NCBI RefSeq assembly: GCF_029360725.1
Contig: NZ_JARKMY010000001.1
Coordinates: forward strand, 1,240,001 to 1,304,000
Source: Chryseolinea sp. H1M3-3
GTDB lineage: Bacteria > Bacteroidota > Bacteroidia > Cytophagales > Cyclobacteriaceae
DNA length: 64,000 nucleotides
Direction: 5' to 3'
Shown piece by piece: positions 33,720 to 43,569 of this stretch; position 1 is the stretch's first letter, and every line of letters begins with the position of its first letter. The position numbers and the translations under genes are program-made. The notes below the pieces were generated by a model. That model saw only the letters and a program-made list of their open reading frames with translations. It was not told the origin of the DNA and made no database searches.

Positions 33720-34781
33720 TTAAAACAAATTTAAGTTGCCGCCTTTTCTAAATTTAGTTAAATCTAATGGTGGCATGGATCTATCTGCAAAGTACTTTTT
33801 CTTTGATGTACTGAACAACTGGTGAACCGCTTCAGCATAGTTACCTGCTCCCGTCATTCGTCTTCCAAATGTTGAGTCGTTTACTTGTCCCCCATGGACA
33901 GCACTGATCTGATTCCATACCTTATCAAATCTATCAGGAAAATTTTTCCTTAGCCAATCTTCGAAGATTTTCCCAATGCTGCCATTTAACCTAACCATAG
34001 TCATGCCGGCACCGAGCGCGCCGTGATCGGCTGCAGCTTTGAGTACGGCAGGAATTTCATGATGGTTTAACCCAGGAACAATTGGAGCATTCATGATTCC
34101 GACCGGTATGCCGGCTTTGGCAAGCGTCTCCACTGTTAGCAATCTTTTTTTAGCACTTGCCGTCCGTGGTTCCATGGCCCTGCGCAGGTCTTCATTTAAA
34201 GTGGTTATCGATATATGAATTTGGACAAGATTATCTTTAGCAAGATCGGACAGGATATCAATATCTCTTGTTACCAGACTGTTTTTTGAGATCATACCAA
34301 CGGGGTGCCTATACTTTGCAAACACCATGAGCAATTTGCGGGTTATCTCTAGCTTTCTTTCAAGTGGCTGGTAACAATCGGTATTGCCTGAAACCATGAT
34401 TGGTGTTGCATGCCAGTCAGGATGCATTAAGAATTTTTCTAACAATGCAGGGGCATTTTCCTTTACCACGATCTTACTTTCAAAGTCTAAACCTGCACTA
34501 AACCCCCAGTATTCATGCGTATTTCTGGCGTAACAATAAATACATCCATGCTCACATCCCTGATACGGATTTAGGGAATACATTCCTGCCAAGTCAGGAC
34601 TCTCAACCTTATTTACAATTTTTTTAGCGTTTTCATAAAATACCTGCGTCGTAGGCGCCGAAAGCAACGGTTCATCAAGTCCTTCAATGTGATCAGTAAC
34701 GTATTGTGCTTTTAAGAACTTGTTTTCGGTTTTAATTTGCGCTCCTCTTCCTTTGAAATAATCCACTTTCTCCTCTTCCAT
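33720..34781 (-). CDS. PA0069-family radical SAM protein (SplB-like)
   Basis: A 353-residue radical SAM protein. The 4Fe-4S motif is C-x3-C-x2-C in 'GCEHGCIYCYARNTHEYWG' (about 74-92); the following 'HEYWG' is characteristic of the PA0069 group related to spore photoproduct lyase. Other conserved parts are 'ESKIVVKENAPALLEKFL' and 'GMISKNSLVTRDIDIL', the latter placing SAM. The reaction is not known. No DNA-repair or spore gene is adjacent. Its start faces the PLP deaminase gene, with a palindrome in the 98-base gap. Confidence 0.88.
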   Translation of the reverse strand: MEEEKVDYFKGRGAQIKTENKFLKAQYVTDHIEGLDEPLLSAPTTQVFYENAKKIVNKVESPDLAGMYSLNPYQGCEHGCIYCYARNTHEYWGFSAGLDFESKIVVKENAPALLEKFLMHPDWHATPIMVSGNTDCYQPLERKLEITRKLLMVFAKYRHPVGMISKNSLVTRDIDILSDLAKDNLVQIHISITTLNEDLRRAMEPRTASAKKRLLTVETLAKAGIPVGIMNAPIVPGLNHHEIPAVLKAAADHGALGAGMTMVRLNGSIGKIFEDWLRKNFPDRFDKVWNQISAVHGGQVNDSTFGRRMTGAGNYAEAVHQLFSTSKKKYFADRSMPPLDLTKFRKGGNLNLF

Positions 34782-34799
34782 AAACTAATATTTTTAGTT

Positions 34800-34824
34800 G
34801 AAACACTAACAATATTAGTGTTTC
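34800..34824. promoter_or_regulatory. Palindrome in the divergent promoter region, possible operator
   Basis: gaaacacta (34800-34808) is the exact complement of tagtgtttc (34816-34824) with a 7-base centre that itself pairs at its ends. It lies between two divergent starts (34781 and 34880), a typical place for an operator. The regulator is unknown. Confidence 0.35.
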
Positions 34825-34879
34825 TGATTTGCTTGGGCAATTTTTTCAGGAAAATATTTACTTTTAAATCGAGAATATA

Positions 34880-35758
34880 ATGTTACACTATCGAGACACT
34901 CCAGTTCAGAAAATTCACGATGAAGTACTCGAAAGAGCGCAAGTAAGCCTGCTCATTAAGAGAGAAGATTTGAATCATCCTTATGTTTCTGGAAACAAAT
35001 GGTGGAAATTAAAATACAATATTAAAGATGCAGTAGATAACAATTTTAAGACGTTAGTCACATTTGGGGGTGCCTATTCGAATCATATTTTTGCAACTGC
35101 AGCGGCGGCATCAGAAGTAAATCTTAAAAGTGTTGGAATAATCCGTGGCGAGCGGACTTTGCCGTTAAATCCTACACTCTCGTTTGCTGAGCAGAAAGGC
35201 ATGAAGCTATACTTCATACCACGGGAAGCCTACCGGGAAAAAAAGATACCAGAACGACTTCTTGACGAATTGGAGGATCCATATGTTATTCCCGAAGGAG
35301 GGTCAAACTTGTGGGCAGTAAAAGGGGTTAGGGATTTCGCCGACACACTCAAGTGTGAATACGATTACCTTTGCTGCCCGGTTGGTACTGGTGGAACACT
35401 GGCGGGACTTATTGAGCAAGTGAACGTGAGAAAAATTATTTTAGGATTTCCTGTTTTAAAGCAAGCTGACTTTTTAATAAACGAAATATTGAATCTTAGT
35501 AAGAAAAGTAAAGATGCAACCAACTGGCGCTTAATGTACGACTATCATTTTGGAGGGTATGCCAAAACGACGTCACAGCTTTTAGAGTTTATTGAGCGTT
35601 TTAAACTTCTTCACAACATTCCACTCGAATTTGTATATACCGCCAAGATGATGATGGGAGTTTATGATCTGATCGGGAAAAATTTCTTTAAACCAGGTTC
35701 TACTATTTTGGCTATTCACACTGGCGGACTTCAATTACAGAATGGCAGCCCGGAGTAG
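34880..35758 (+). CDS. PLP-dependent deaminase/D-cysteine desulfhydrase family enzyme
   Basis: A 292-residue fold-type II PLP enzyme. 'LIKREDLNHPYVSGNKWWKL' (about 26-45) carries the PLP-binding Lys in 'GNKWWKLK', followed by 'FGGAYSNHIFATAAAASE'; the Gly-rich phosphate loop is 'CPVGTGGTLAGLIE' (about 171-184). The family includes ACC deaminase and D-cysteine desulfhydrase. The residues that distinguish the activities cannot be judged with confidence, so the substrate is left open. At 292 residues it is a little shorter than the enteric D-cysteine desulfhydrase (about 328). Confidence 0.85.
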   Translation: MLHYRDTPVQKIHDEVLERAQVSLLIKREDLNHPYVSGNKWWKLKYNIKDAVDNNFKTLVTFGGAYSNHIFATAAAASEVNLKSVGIIRGERTLPLNPTLSFAEQKGMKLYFIPREAYREKKIPERLLDELEDPYVIPEGGSNLWAVKGVRDFADTLKCEYDYLCCPVGTGGTLAGLIEQVNVRKIILGFPVLKQADFLINEILNLSKKSKDATNWRLMYDYHFGGYAKTTSQLLEFIERFKLLHNIPLEFVYTAKMMMGVYDLIGKNFFKPGSTILAIHTGGLQLQNGSPE

Positions 35759-35765
35759 TAGGATT

Positions 35766-36365
35766 TTATTTTCTGAGTGTTTCTTTGCTTCCCATCAATT
35801 GAAAATCCTGAAACACTTCCCAAACTGCACCCGAATGTTTCAGCAACGCAATTTTATCGGCAAGGAAAGCTGCCTGATAGTTTTTTTCTGCAAATTCTTC
35901 CCAAGCTTTTTGATAATTGGGTTTCTTAAGATCTCTAAATGCCAGGGTTAAGTGAGGATGAAAAGGTTGTTCTTTATAATTTGCATTGAAGAGGTTTAGC
36001 TGCCTTTTGAAATACCGTTCAAGATTCTTTTGCAAACTTTCAAGTTCAGGAGTTATTTCAACATTGATAAAAATCACGCGCGGAGGAAAAGATGAAAAGC
36101 CATTCAGCTTAATCGTAACAGGTAGGTTTTCGCGGGCAAACTTTGCCAAATGTGACGCGAGTTCATCCTCATTTTTCTCAACCCATTTAAAAGGCATATG
36201 GAGCGTAATGTGAGGGGGCGAATTCAAAGAAGCCTTACTATTATACTTCGTCTTGAAATATACCTTTTGTTCGAACGCCTCCTCATAAATGGGTGAGGGG
36301 GGTACGATAGCAATGAAGTATTGCTTTTCTACCTTATCTTTTTTTGATGCCTTTCCCACATTCAT
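35766..36365 (-). CDS. 2'-5' RNA ligase/phosphodiesterase family protein (LigT-like)
   Basis: An approximately 199-residue 2H phosphoesterase-fold protein. The two His-x-Thr-type motifs are 'PPHITLHMPF' (HIT) and 'HPHLTLAF' (HLT), forming the active site that acts on 2',5' or cyclic phosphates in RNA. The ATG at 36365 is preferred to a TTG eight codons upstream (36389) because the upstream stretch resembles a promoter (TTACCTTTATTAA). It converges with the PLP deaminase gene at 7 bases distance. The biological substrate is unknown, as for most LigT-like proteins. Confidence 0.82.
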   Translation of the reverse strand: MNVGKASKKDKVEKQYFIAIVPPSPIYEEAFEQKVYFKTKYNSKASLNSPPHITLHMPFKWVEKNEDELASHLAKFARENLPVTIKLNGFSSFPPRVIFINVEITPELESLQKNLERYFKRQLNLFNANYKEQPFHPHLTLAFRDLKKPNYQKAWEEFAEKNYQAAFLADKIALLKHSGAVWEVFQDFQLMGSKETLRK

Positions 36366-36465
36366 ATTTAATAAAGGTAAGGTTAACAAATCATCTTATT
36401 ACCATTAAATCGATGTTTATGGTCCCTTCACTTAATTTTACGATTCATTTTCGTTTATCCTTTCC

Positions 36466-36473
36466 TATTTTTA
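36466..36473 (+). promoter_or_regulatory. Possible -7 element upstream of fumC
   Basis: TATTTTTA differs from TAnnTTTG in the last base, 19 bases before the ATG. A TTTTCG is near -33. Weak evidence. Confidence 0.3.
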
Positions 36474-36492
36474 TGCCACAAATTAAAGAAAC

Positions 36493-37890
36493 ATGACTTA
36501 TCGCATTGAGAAAGACACCATGGGTGAAGTTAAGGTACCAGCCGATAAATATTGGGGTGCTCAAACCGAACGATCACGCAACAATTTTAAAATTGGTCCG
36601 GAAGCCAGCATGCCGAAGGAAATAATATATGCGTTCGCGTACCTTAAAAAAGCTGCGGCGCAGGCAAATCATGAGTTGGGTGTTTTGCCAGCCGACAAAA
36701 AACTACTGATTGAAAAAACGTGCGATGAAATTTTAACTGGAAAACTGGACGGCGAATTTCCATTGGTAATTTGGCAAACAGGGTCTGGCACCCAAAGTAA
36801 CATGAACGTGAATGAGGTCATTGCGTATCGTGCTCACGTCTTGCAAGGGGGGAAACTAGATGATGAAAAAAAGATTCTGCATCCTAATGATGACGTAAAT
36901 AAATCACAATCATCCAATGATACATTTCCGACCGCGATGCACATTGCGGCCTACAAGCAAGTGATTGAAATCACGTTGCCTGGGATGAAGAAATTAAGGG
37001 ATACGCTCGCACAGAAATCTGCATCTTTCAAGAATATTGTTAAAACAGGCAGAACACATTTCATGGATGCTACACCGCTTACCCTGGGCCAAGCATTTTC
37101 AGGATTTGTTCAACAATTAGATCAAAGCATGCGGGCAATAAAAAACGCTTTGGAAGTTGTTCGCGAACTCGCGCTCGGTGGAACTGCAGTCGGCACCGGA
37201 CTTAATGCGCCTAAAGGTTACGATGTACTGGTGGCCAAAAAGATTGCTGAACTTACCGGTTATCCCTTCATCACAGCACCCAATAAATTTGAAGCATTGT
37301 CGGCTCACGATGCCATGGTAGAACTTTCCGGTGCACTCAAACGATCTGCTGTTTCGTTGATGAAAATTGCCAATGACATTCGTATGTTAAGCTCCGGACC
37401 CCGATGTGGTATCGGTGAAATAATCATCCCCGATAATGAGCCAGGATCGTCTATCATGCCCGGAAAGGTTAACCCTACTCAGCCTGAAGCGCTCACGATG
37501 GTGTGTGCTCAAATCATCGGTAATGATGTAGCCGTGTCAATCGGCGGCGCGACTGGCCACTTTGAATTAAACGTTTTCAAGCCCCTCATCGCCTATAATG
37601 TTCTTCAATCATCCAGATTGCTTGGAGACGCATGTGTATCCTTCACGGAAAAATGTGCAGAAGGTATCGAACCAAATCATGAAGTGATTAAGAAGCATTT
37701 GGAAAATTCTTTGATGTTGGTAACGGCATTGAATACCCATATCGGTTATGAGAATGCTGCAAAAATTGCTAAGACTGCGCACAAGGAAAATAAGACTTTA
37801 AGAGAAGTTGCTGTTGAGCTTGGTTTATTAACGTCCGAACAGTTTGACGCATGGGTTAAGCCGGAGAAGATGGTAGGTAATCTCGACTAG
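36493..37890 (+). CDS. fumC: Fumarate hydratase, class II
   Basis: A 465-residue fumarase of the iron-independent class II type (fumarate + H2O to malate), TCA cycle. Signature '[19 protein letters not shown]' (about 317-335) with the serine of the catalytic loop; '[12 protein letters not shown]' and '[15 protein letters not shown]' (about 186-200) are the other conserved regions. Full length, ATG start. The neighbourhood gives no operon link. Aspartase is related in fold, but the length and motifs match FumC best. Confidence 0.96.
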   Translation: MTYRIEKDTMGEVKVPADKYWGAQTERSRNNFKIGPEASMPKEIIYAFAYLKKAAAQANHELGVLPADKKLLIEKTCDEILTGKLDGEFPLVIWQTGSGTQSNMNVNEVIAYRAHVLQGGKLDDEKKILHPNDDVNKSQSSNDTFPTAMHIAAYKQVIEITLPGMKKLRDTLAQKSASFKNIVKTGRTHFMDATPLTLGQAFSGFVQQLDQSMRAIKNALEVVRELALGGTAVGTGLNAPKGYDVLVAKKIAELTGYPFITAPNKFEALSAHDAMVELSGALKRSAVSLMKIANDIRMLSSGPRCGIGEIIIPDNEPGSSIMPGKVNPTQPEALTMVCAQIIGNDVAVSIGGATGHFELNVFKPLIAYNVLQSSRLLGDACVSFTEKCAEGIEPNHEVIKKHLENSLMLVTALNTHIGYENAAKIAKTAHKENKTLREVAVELGLLTSEQFDAWVKPEKMVGNLD

Positions 37891-37920
37891 TTGAGCATAT
37901 TAATAAAATTTGTACCTTTA
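37891..37920 (+). promoter_or_regulatory. Promoter upstream of the SPOR-like gene
   Basis: TTGA (37891-37894) is followed after 18 bases by TACCTTTA (37913-37920), near the TTTG-N19-TAnnTTTG consensus with one mismatch in each element. The start of transcription would be about 19 bases before the ATG at 37945, so the -33 lies just after the fumC stop. Confidence 0.55.
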
Positions 37921-37944
37921 ATTTAAATTTTTTAACCTACCAGA

Positions 37945-38580
37945 ATGAAAAAAAGTATCATCGTATTCTTCTGCTTAGCGTTGATCGTTGCGTCGACGCA
38001 AAGCTTTGCTCAGCTTTCCAAAAAAGAGAAGAAAGAGTGGAAGAAAAAAGCTAAGGAGTATGCCAAGAACCCTGCAAACCTAAAACAACTCGAGGAAGAT
38101 AAGCAGGCTGCCGATAATAACGTGTCGACGTTGAATCAAAAAATGACGCAGATGCAGTCTTCCATTAGCGAAAAGGATTCGAAAATCGCGGAACTTGAAG
38201 ACCAGCTTTCTCAAGTTCGTGGACAATTAACCGCAGCAAATGCAGAACTAACTTCTCTTAAAGAAAACCCTTCAAACTCTATGGATTTTTCTAAGGGAGT
38301 TGTTTTTAAAGTTCAGATCGGCGCATTTAAAAATAAGAATCTTGCAAAGTACTTCGAGAATAATCCAAACTTTGGTGGTGAAGCAAAAGACAAAGAACCT
38401 CAAAAGTTGACGATAGGCGTATTTCGTGACTATTGGGAGGCTGATACTTTTAAGAAGTACATGCGGGAAATGGGTGTTAAAGACGCTTGGATCGTTCCAT
38501 ATCAGGATGGGCAACGCGTAGAAATTAAAGATGTACTAGAGGGAGTAGTGGGCGATAAACCCGCTCCTGAGTCAAAATAA
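37945..38580 (+). CDS. Exported coiled-coil protein with SPOR-like C-terminus
   Basis: A 211-residue protein with a Sec signal peptide (1-23, ending 'STQSFAQ'). About residues 30-115 are charged coiled coil ('EDKQAADNNVSTLNQKMTQM'), and about 118-200 form a SPOR-like fold with 'VFKVQIGAFKNKNLAKYF' and 'LTIGVFRDYWEADTFKKYMR'. SPOR domains bind denuded peptidoglycan glycans, so a periplasmic cell-wall role is inferred. I have seen the label 'ezrin/radixin/moesin' on such proteins, which only reflects the coiled coil. It has its own promoter and a strong terminator and so is probably monocistronic. Confidence 0.8.
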   Translation: MKKSIIVFFCLALIVASTQSFAQLSKKEKKEWKKKAKEYAKNPANLKQLEEDKQAADNNVSTLNQKMTQMQSSISEKDSKIAELEDQLSQVRGQLTAANAELTSLKENPSNSMDFSKGVVFKVQIGAFKNKNLAKYFENNPNFGGEAKDKEPQKLTIGVFRDYWEADTFKKYMREMGVKDAWIVPYQDGQRVEIKDVLEGVVGDKPAPESK

Positions 38581-38600
38581 ATTTGAAAATTTCTGTTTTT

Positions 38601-38634
38601 ATAAAGCAGTGCGCGAGTGCTGCTTTATTTTTTT
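38601..38634 (+). terminator. Terminator after the SPOR-like gene
   Basis: ataaagcag (38601-38609) pairs with ctgctttat (38620-38628), 9 bp, followed by a T-run to 38634. The loop of 10 bases extends the stem a little (tgc/gtg). Confidence 0.85.
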
Positions 38635-38700
38635 ATAAATGGCACGCAGGTTGTGTTAACTTTATTTTCATAACATTATTATACAGGCTTGTTTGTAAGG

Positions 38701-39483
38701 ATGACCAATTTCAAAGTTCTTCTTTTGCTGTTACTTTTATCCCATCCATTATGGGCACAGGTTAGAGTGAGTAAGTTGGTTATCAAATCCAAGGAGACTT
38801 ACGTTTTAGATCAATCGGATATTTTGGTAGCCGATACGTTGGTGATGATGGATTCATCCCGTCTTGTGTTGAACAAACTGAAAACCGATAACTTCATTCG
38901 AACTAAAGTCACGATAATAGGCAACTTTTGTACGATTGATGGCAAAGGCGTTGCAGGTAAACCCGGACGCCAGGGAAGAAGTGGATTATCTTACAATGCG
39001 CCTTGTCGTGACGGATTACCTGGCGGGCCGGGAACAAGAGGATTGGATGGAAGACCGGGGGTAAATCTTTTTCTGTATCTTGAAAAGGTTACTATAAGAG
39101 GTCCACTTATTATTGACCTTTCAGGCGGGGATGGAGGTCAAGGTGGCCCTGGAGGAAGTGGTGGCGGAGGAAGTCCAGGTACTCTGCACTGCAATGGAGG
39201 AAAAGGTGGAAATGGAGGTGATGGTGCTCCAGGTGGAAATGGAGCCGCCGGGGGAAACTTGGTATTATCGAGTCCGAAGATCAAATTACTTGAGCCCGCC
39301 ATTGGAACTAAAATAGTGATTAGAATAAGTGGAGGAAACCCTGGTGAAGGTGGCCGCGCTGGCTATCATGGTGGTGCTGGTCTAGGCCCTCGTGGTAAAA
39401 ATGGTAAGAATGGTGAACCTGGGGCGGAAGGAAAAAGTGGAAGCACCGGAGTTGAAGGCACTTTAAAATTTGAATCCAACTAA
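38701..39483 (+). CDS. Exported glycine-rich collagen-like protein
   Basis: A 260-residue protein. The ATG at 38701 gives a typical signal peptide, 'MTNFKVLLLLLLLSHPLWAQ'; the upstream TTG is not needed. The first 80 mature residues are beta-rich ('VSKLVIKSKETYVLDQSDIL'). From about residue 90 to the end the sequence is dominated by Gly-x-x repeats ('GKPGRQGRSG', 'GGDGGQGGPGGSGGGGSP', 'GRAGYHGGAGLGPRGKNGK'), collagen-like but not strictly periodic. It probably folds as a surface or matrix protein. Similar N-termini occur in Bacteroidota proteins ending in such tracts. There is no sorting domain (no CTD of type IX). It overlaps nothing but ends 4 bases before recJ. Confidence 0.8.
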   Translation: MTNFKVLLLLLLLSHPLWAQVRVSKLVIKSKETYVLDQSDILVADTLVMMDSSRLVLNKLKTDNFIRTKVTIIGNFCTIDGKGVAGKPGRQGRSGLSYNAPCRDGLPGGPGTRGLDGRPGVNLFLYLEKVTIRGPLIIDLSGGDGGQGGPGGSGGGGSPGTLHCNGGKGGNGGDGAPGGNGAAGGNLVLSSPKIKLLEPAIGTKIVIRISGGNPGEGGRAGYHGGAGLGPRGKNGKNGEPGAEGKSGSTGVEGTLKFESN

Positions 39484-39487
39484 CGGC

Positions 39488-41188
39488 ATGAATAAACGAT
39501 GGGTAATAAAGGAACTCCCTGAGAAAACTCAGATAGAATTGCTATCTCAGGCCATCAACATAAATTCTTATCTCGCTGCCATTCTAATTCAGCGGGGCAC
39601 GGCTGATTTTGAAAGTGCTCGAAATTATTTTCGGCCATCCTTGAAAGAATTGCATAACCCCTTTCTCATGAAGGGTATGGAGAAAGCAGTGACGCGTTTA
39701 AAAAAAGCAATCGACTCAAAAGAAAAAATTCTTATATACGGTGATTATGATGTGGATGGAACGACGTCGGTAGCACTCGTGTACAGTTATTTAAGCAAGT
39801 TCTACCCACATTGTGAAGTGTATGTTCCCGACCGGTATGCAGAAGGTTACGGGATATCACTTGCAGGTGTTGAGTACGCCGAACAACAAAACTTTACGTT
39901 GGTTATAGCCTTGGATTGTGGTATTAAATCATCCGAACTTGTAGACTTAGCCACACTTAAAGGAATCGATTTTATAATTTGCGATCATCACCTTCCTGGA
40001 GATGACATACCCAACGCAGTGGCTGTATTGGACCCCAAACAAGAAACTTGTGATTACCCTTATTCTGAATTGAGTGGATGCGGGCTGGGATTTAAGTTTA
40101 TGCAAGGGTTCGCTCAAAAGCATCGTTTTGAACACGAGTTATACGAATACCTAGATTTGGTAGCCGTCAGCATCGCTTCAGACATTGTTCCCATCACTGG
40201 TGAAAATCGCATCCTTACTTATTTCGGACTTCGGCAATTGAATGAAAATCCTCGCCCGGGGTTAAAAGCTTTGAAAGAAATTTCCGGAATAAAAGGTGAC
40301 CTCGATGTTTCAGGAATTGTATTTACACTTGGTCCCCGTATCAATGCTGCCGGCCGGGTTGCGCATGCACGAGGTGCTGTGGAGCTTCTAGTATCTCAGA
40401 CAGAGGAAGAAGCCAATTCACTCGCTGAAAGACTAAACTTGAAAAATGAAATTCGAAAGCAGTTTGATTCCGATATAACTGTTGAAGCACTTGCAATGAT
40501 TGAGAGTAATGAAATTCTTCGCAGTGCTAAGTCAACTGTTCTCTTTAAGAACACCTGGCATAAGGGAGTGATTGGTATCGTCGCAGCACGGTGTGTCGAA
40601 AAGTATTATCGTCCAACGGTTATCTTAACTGAGTCAAACAACAAAATCACCGGATCCGCCCGAAGTGTAAGTGGTTTTGATTTATACAGCGCAATTTTAG
40701 AGTGCAGCGATTTATTAGAAAAATTTGGAGGTCATAAATACGCAGCTGGACTTACACTGGATGCCACTAACCTGGAGCTTTTTCAGCAAAAATTTGAACA
40801 GGTTGTATCATCCACTATCACCGAGGCTATGCTGACACCTGTCGTTGAAATTGATATGCCAATATATTTTGATGTGATCACGCCGAAATTTGTAAATATC
40901 CTTAAACAAATGGCGCCGTTTGGTCCGGGAAATCCAAGGCCGTTATTTGAAGCTTCGAATGTTTATGTCTTCAACTCGCTTTCCAGTTTCAAAGACAAGC
41001 ATGTTCGGTTTTTAGCGAAGCAAAGTAATAATGAAAATGTGTTCCAGGTAGTTGGCTTTGACATGGCAGAACATTACGACAGTTTAGCGCGTGGAGATGA
41101 TTTTAAAATGGCCTTCACGATAGAAGAAAATACTTTTAATGGTTCGACGAGTGTTCAACTAAGAATTAAAGACATCAAATTTTCCTGA
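39488..41188 (+). CDS. recJ: Single-stranded-DNA exonuclease RecJ
   Basis: An approximately 566-residue 5'-3' ssDNA exonuclease. DHH motifs: '[20 protein letters not shown]' (about 77-96), '[11 protein letters not shown]' and '[12 protein letters not shown]' (about 160-171), followed by the DHHA1 domain with '[20 protein letters not shown]' and '[14 protein letters not shown]', and a C-terminal OB-like part. RecJ acts in recombination and mismatch repair. The ATG at 39488 is preferred; the frame extends to a TTG at 39470 inside the previous gene. It is 2 bases before lptB and co-transcribed with it. Confidence 0.94.
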   Translation: MNKRWVIKELPEKTQIELLSQAININSYLAAILIQRGTADFESARNYFRPSLKELHNPFLMKGMEKAVTRLKKAIDSKEKILIYGDYDVDGTTSVALVYSYLSKFYPHCEVYVPDRYAEGYGISLAGVEYAEQQNFTLVIALDCGIKSSELVDLATLKGIDFIICDHHLPGDDIPNAVAVLDPKQETCDYPYSELSGCGLGFKFMQGFAQKHRFEHELYEYLDLVAVSIASDIVPITGENRILTYFGLRQLNENPRPGLKALKEISGIKGDLDVSGIVFTLGPRINAAGRVAHARGAVELLVSQTEEEANSLAERLNLKNEIRKQFDSDITVEALAMIESNEILRSAKSTVLFKNTWHKGVIGIVAARCVEKYYRPTVILTESNNKITGSARSVSGFDLYSAILECSDLLEKFGGHKYAAGLTLDATNLELFQQKFEQVVSSTITEAMLTPVVEIDMPIYFDVITPKFVNILKQMAPFGPGNPRPLFEASNVYVFNSLSSFKDKHVRFLAKQSNNENVFQVVGFDMAEHYDSLARGDDFKMAFTIEENTFNGSTSVQLRIKDIKFS

Positions 41189-41190
41189 CG

Positions 41191-41970
41191 ATGATTTTGC
41201 GCGCGGAGCATTTAATGAAGAAATATAAAACCCGAACAGTGGTAAATGACGTTTCCGTTGAGGTGAGACAAGGCGAAATTGTTGGTCTATTAGGTCCAAA
41301 TGGCGCAGGGAAAACAACATCTTTCTATATGATCGTTGGCCTCATCAAACCAAATGAAGGCCGCATTTTTCTGGATGATGAGGAAATAACGCCGTTACCG
41401 ATGTATCAACGTGCACGGAAAGGATTAGGATATTTAGCTCAGGAGGCATCTGTTTTTCGAAAACTTACGGTTGAAGAAAATATCATGTCAGTATTGGAAA
41501 TGCGCTCATTTACCAAGCAACAGCGCAAGGAGAAAGTAGACATGCTGGTTGAAGAATTCAGTCTTCAAAAAGTGCGGAAGAACTTAGGGATGTCTTTGTC
41601 TGGAGGTGAAAGACGAAGAACGGAAATCGCCCGCGCCTTAGCCGTTGATCCGAATTTTGTTTTGCTCGATGAACCCTTTGCAGGAGTGGATCCTATTGCT
41701 GTCGAAGAAATTCAATCGATCGTCTCACGTCTCAAAAGAAAAAACATCGGCATATTGATAACCGATCACAATGTTGATGAAACTCTCTCCATCACAGATA
41801 GGGCATATCTGATGGTAGACGGAAAGTTATTTAAGGCAGGTACTGCAGAAGAACTTGCCAGCGATCCGCAAGTAAGAAAAGTTTATCTGGGACAAAATTT
41901 CGAATTGCGAAGATCAAAAGTTGCTCAGCAGGCCAATGACAGTTGGTCCGATCCTTCAGAAGCAATTTAA
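41191..41970 (+). CDS. lptB: LPS export ABC transporter ATPase LptB
   Basis: A 259-residue ABC ATPase driving lipopolysaccharide transport from the inner membrane. Walker A '[13 protein letters not shown]' (about 37-49), Q-loop region '[19 protein letters not shown]', signature '[15 protein letters not shown]' (about 140-154), Walker B '[16 protein letters not shown]' and H-loop '[12 protein letters not shown]'. The LptB-specific '[12 protein letters not shown]' is present. The C-terminal 15 residues are variable. It follows recJ at 2 bases; lptF, lptG, lptC are not in the window. Confidence 0.94.
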   Translation: MILRAEHLMKKYKTRTVVNDVSVEVRQGEIVGLLGPNGAGKTTSFYMIVGLIKPNEGRIFLDDEEITPLPMYQRARKGLGYLAQEASVFRKLTVEENIMSVLEMRSFTKQQRKEKVDMLVEEFSLQKVRKNLGMSLSGGERRRTEIARALAVDPNFVLLDEPFAGVDPIAVEEIQSIVSRLKRKNIGILITDHNVDETLSITDRAYLMVDGKLFKAGTAEELASDPQVRKVYLGQNFELRRSKVAQQANDSWSDPSEAI

Positions 41971-42016
41971 TTTTAATACCCGCACTTTATTAGGCTGCTA
42001 AATCATAACAGTTTAT

Positions 42017-42024
42017 TATTTTTG
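42017..42024 (+). promoter_or_regulatory. -7 element upstream of the GH3-type gene
   Basis: TATTTTTG matches TAnnTTTG exactly, 19 bases before the ATG at 42043. The -33 position has no TTTG (it reads TTATTAGG). Confidence 0.45.
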
Positions 42025-42042
42025 AAGTTAACGTAAGCTATT

Positions 42043-43566
42043 ATGGGCCTGATTAATTCAATTTTGACATGGGTGATGAAAAAGCGCATCCATCAAATTG
42101 AACTGTTCATAAAGTACCCTCACGAAGTCCAGGAAGAACTGTTTAAAAAACTAATTCAAACTGCTAAAAATACTGAATTTGGAAAGCAGTATGATTTCTC
42201 TTCGATTACCACCTACGAGCAGTACAGGGAACGTGTTCCCATTCACACGTACGAAGAAACATTTCCATACATAGATCGCTTGATGAAAGGCGAACAAAAT
42301 ATTCTCTGGCCTTCCGAAATAAAATGGTTTTCAAAATCGTCAGGAACAACTAATGCCCGCAGTAAATTTATTCCAGTCTCCCAGGAAGCGTTAGAAGATT
42401 GTCACTTTAAAGGGGGGAAAGATCTGCTCTCCATTTATGTAAACAACTTTCCTGATACAAAACTTTTTGATGGTAAAGGTCTAGCGGTTGGCGGCAGTCA
42501 TCAAATGAACGAATTCGATCCGTCGGCATCTTCATACTACGGCGATGTATCTGCAGTTATCATGCAAAACCTGCCGCCCTGGGCTCAATTCATAAGAACG
42601 CCGAGTTTGGAAACAGCTTTGATGGGGAACTGGGAAGAAAAGATTGAAAAATTAGCACAAGAAACAATTAAAGAAAATGTAACGAACATCGCCGGAGTTC
42701 CAACCTGGACTGTGTTGCTTATTCAACGCGTGACGGATATGGCGATGAAAAAAAACATTCTCGAAGTCTGGCCAAATCTTGAAGTGTTCTTTCATGGTGC
42801 TGTTGCATTTGCGCCTTATCGAATGCTCTTCAAATCTCTTATTCCATCCGATAAGATGCAGTACTGGGAAACTTATAATGCCAGTGAAGGTTTTTTTGGT
42901 ATACAGGACCAGAAAGACACAGAAGATCTTCTGCTCATGCTCGACTACGGAATATTTTATGAATTTATTCCCATGGAAGAATTAGAAAAAGAGAATCCAA
43001 AAGCTATACCGTTAAGTGAAGTTGAATTGGATAAAAATTACGCGTTATTAATCTCTACAAATTCTGGATTGTGGCGATACAACATTGGAGATACTGTTAA
43101 GTTCACATCAAAATATCCCTACCGGATAAAAATCTCCGGAAGAACCAAGCACTTCATGAACGCCTTCGGTGAAGAAGTGATTGTTGAAAATGCAGAAGCA
43201 GCCATAACGAAAGCCTGTGAAATGACAGGGGCCGTGATCGATAACTTTACCGCCGCACCAATTTATTTGAAGGAAGGGAAACAGGGTCGCCACGAATGGA
43301 TCATCGAATTTAAAGTACCTCCAATTGATCAGGAAGAGTTTACAAGGATACTTGATCAAACGTTACGCGAAATCAATTCCGATTATGATGCAAAGCGTGC
43401 TCAGAATTTAGCACTGATTGCGCCAAAAGTCCATAGCGCAGGCGAAGGAACATTTTATAACTGGATGAAACGTCGCGGAAAGCTGGGCGGTCAAAATAAA
43501 GTACCTCGCCTGGCAAATTCCCGCGAATATGTAGATGATATCTTAAAGATGATGGAGGAGGTTTAA
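42043..43566 (+). CDS. GH3-type acyl-adenylate-forming enzyme
   Basis: A 507-residue protein of the GH3 family, members of the ANL adenylating superfamily that join acyl groups (jasmonate, indole-acetate, benzoates in plants) to amino acids. Visible ANL-like parts are 'WFSKSSGTTNARSKFIPVS' (about 98-116, P-loop-like 'SSGTT'), 'YWETYNASEGFFGIQD' (about 279-294) and 'RYNIGDTVKFTSKYPYRIKI' (about 345-364, 'GD' ribose-binding). The bacterial substrate is not known. The gene follows lptB by 72 bases and has its own -7 element. Confidence in the family is high, in the function low. Confidence 0.88.
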   Translation: MGLINSILTWVMKKRIHQIELFIKYPHEVQEELFKKLIQTAKNTEFGKQYDFSSITTYEQYRERVPIHTYEETFPYIDRLMKGEQNILWPSEIKWFSKSSGTTNARSKFIPVSQEALEDCHFKGGKDLLSIYVNNFPDTKLFDGKGLAVGGSHQMNEFDPSASSYYGDVSAVIMQNLPPWAQFIRTPSLETALMGNWEEKIEKLAQETIKENVTNIAGVPTWTVLLIQRVTDMAMKKNILEVWPNLEVFFHGAVAFAPYRMLFKSLIPSDKMQYWETYNASEGFFGIQDQKDTEDLLLMLDYGIFYEFIPMEELEKENPKAIPLSEVELDKNYALLISTNSGLWRYNIGDTVKFTSKYPYRIKISGRTKHFMNAFGEEVIVENAEAAITKACEMTGAVIDNFTAAPIYLKEGKQGRHEWIIEFKVPPIDQEEFTRILDQTLREINSDYDAKRAQNLALIAPKVHSAGEGTFYNWMKRRGKLGGQNKVPRLANSREYVDDILKMMEEV

Positions 43567-43569
43567 CCT

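Noticed and set aside
38583-38765. 60-codon frame after the SPOR-like gene
   Set aside because: It lies over the terminator hairpin and the start of the collagen-like gene.
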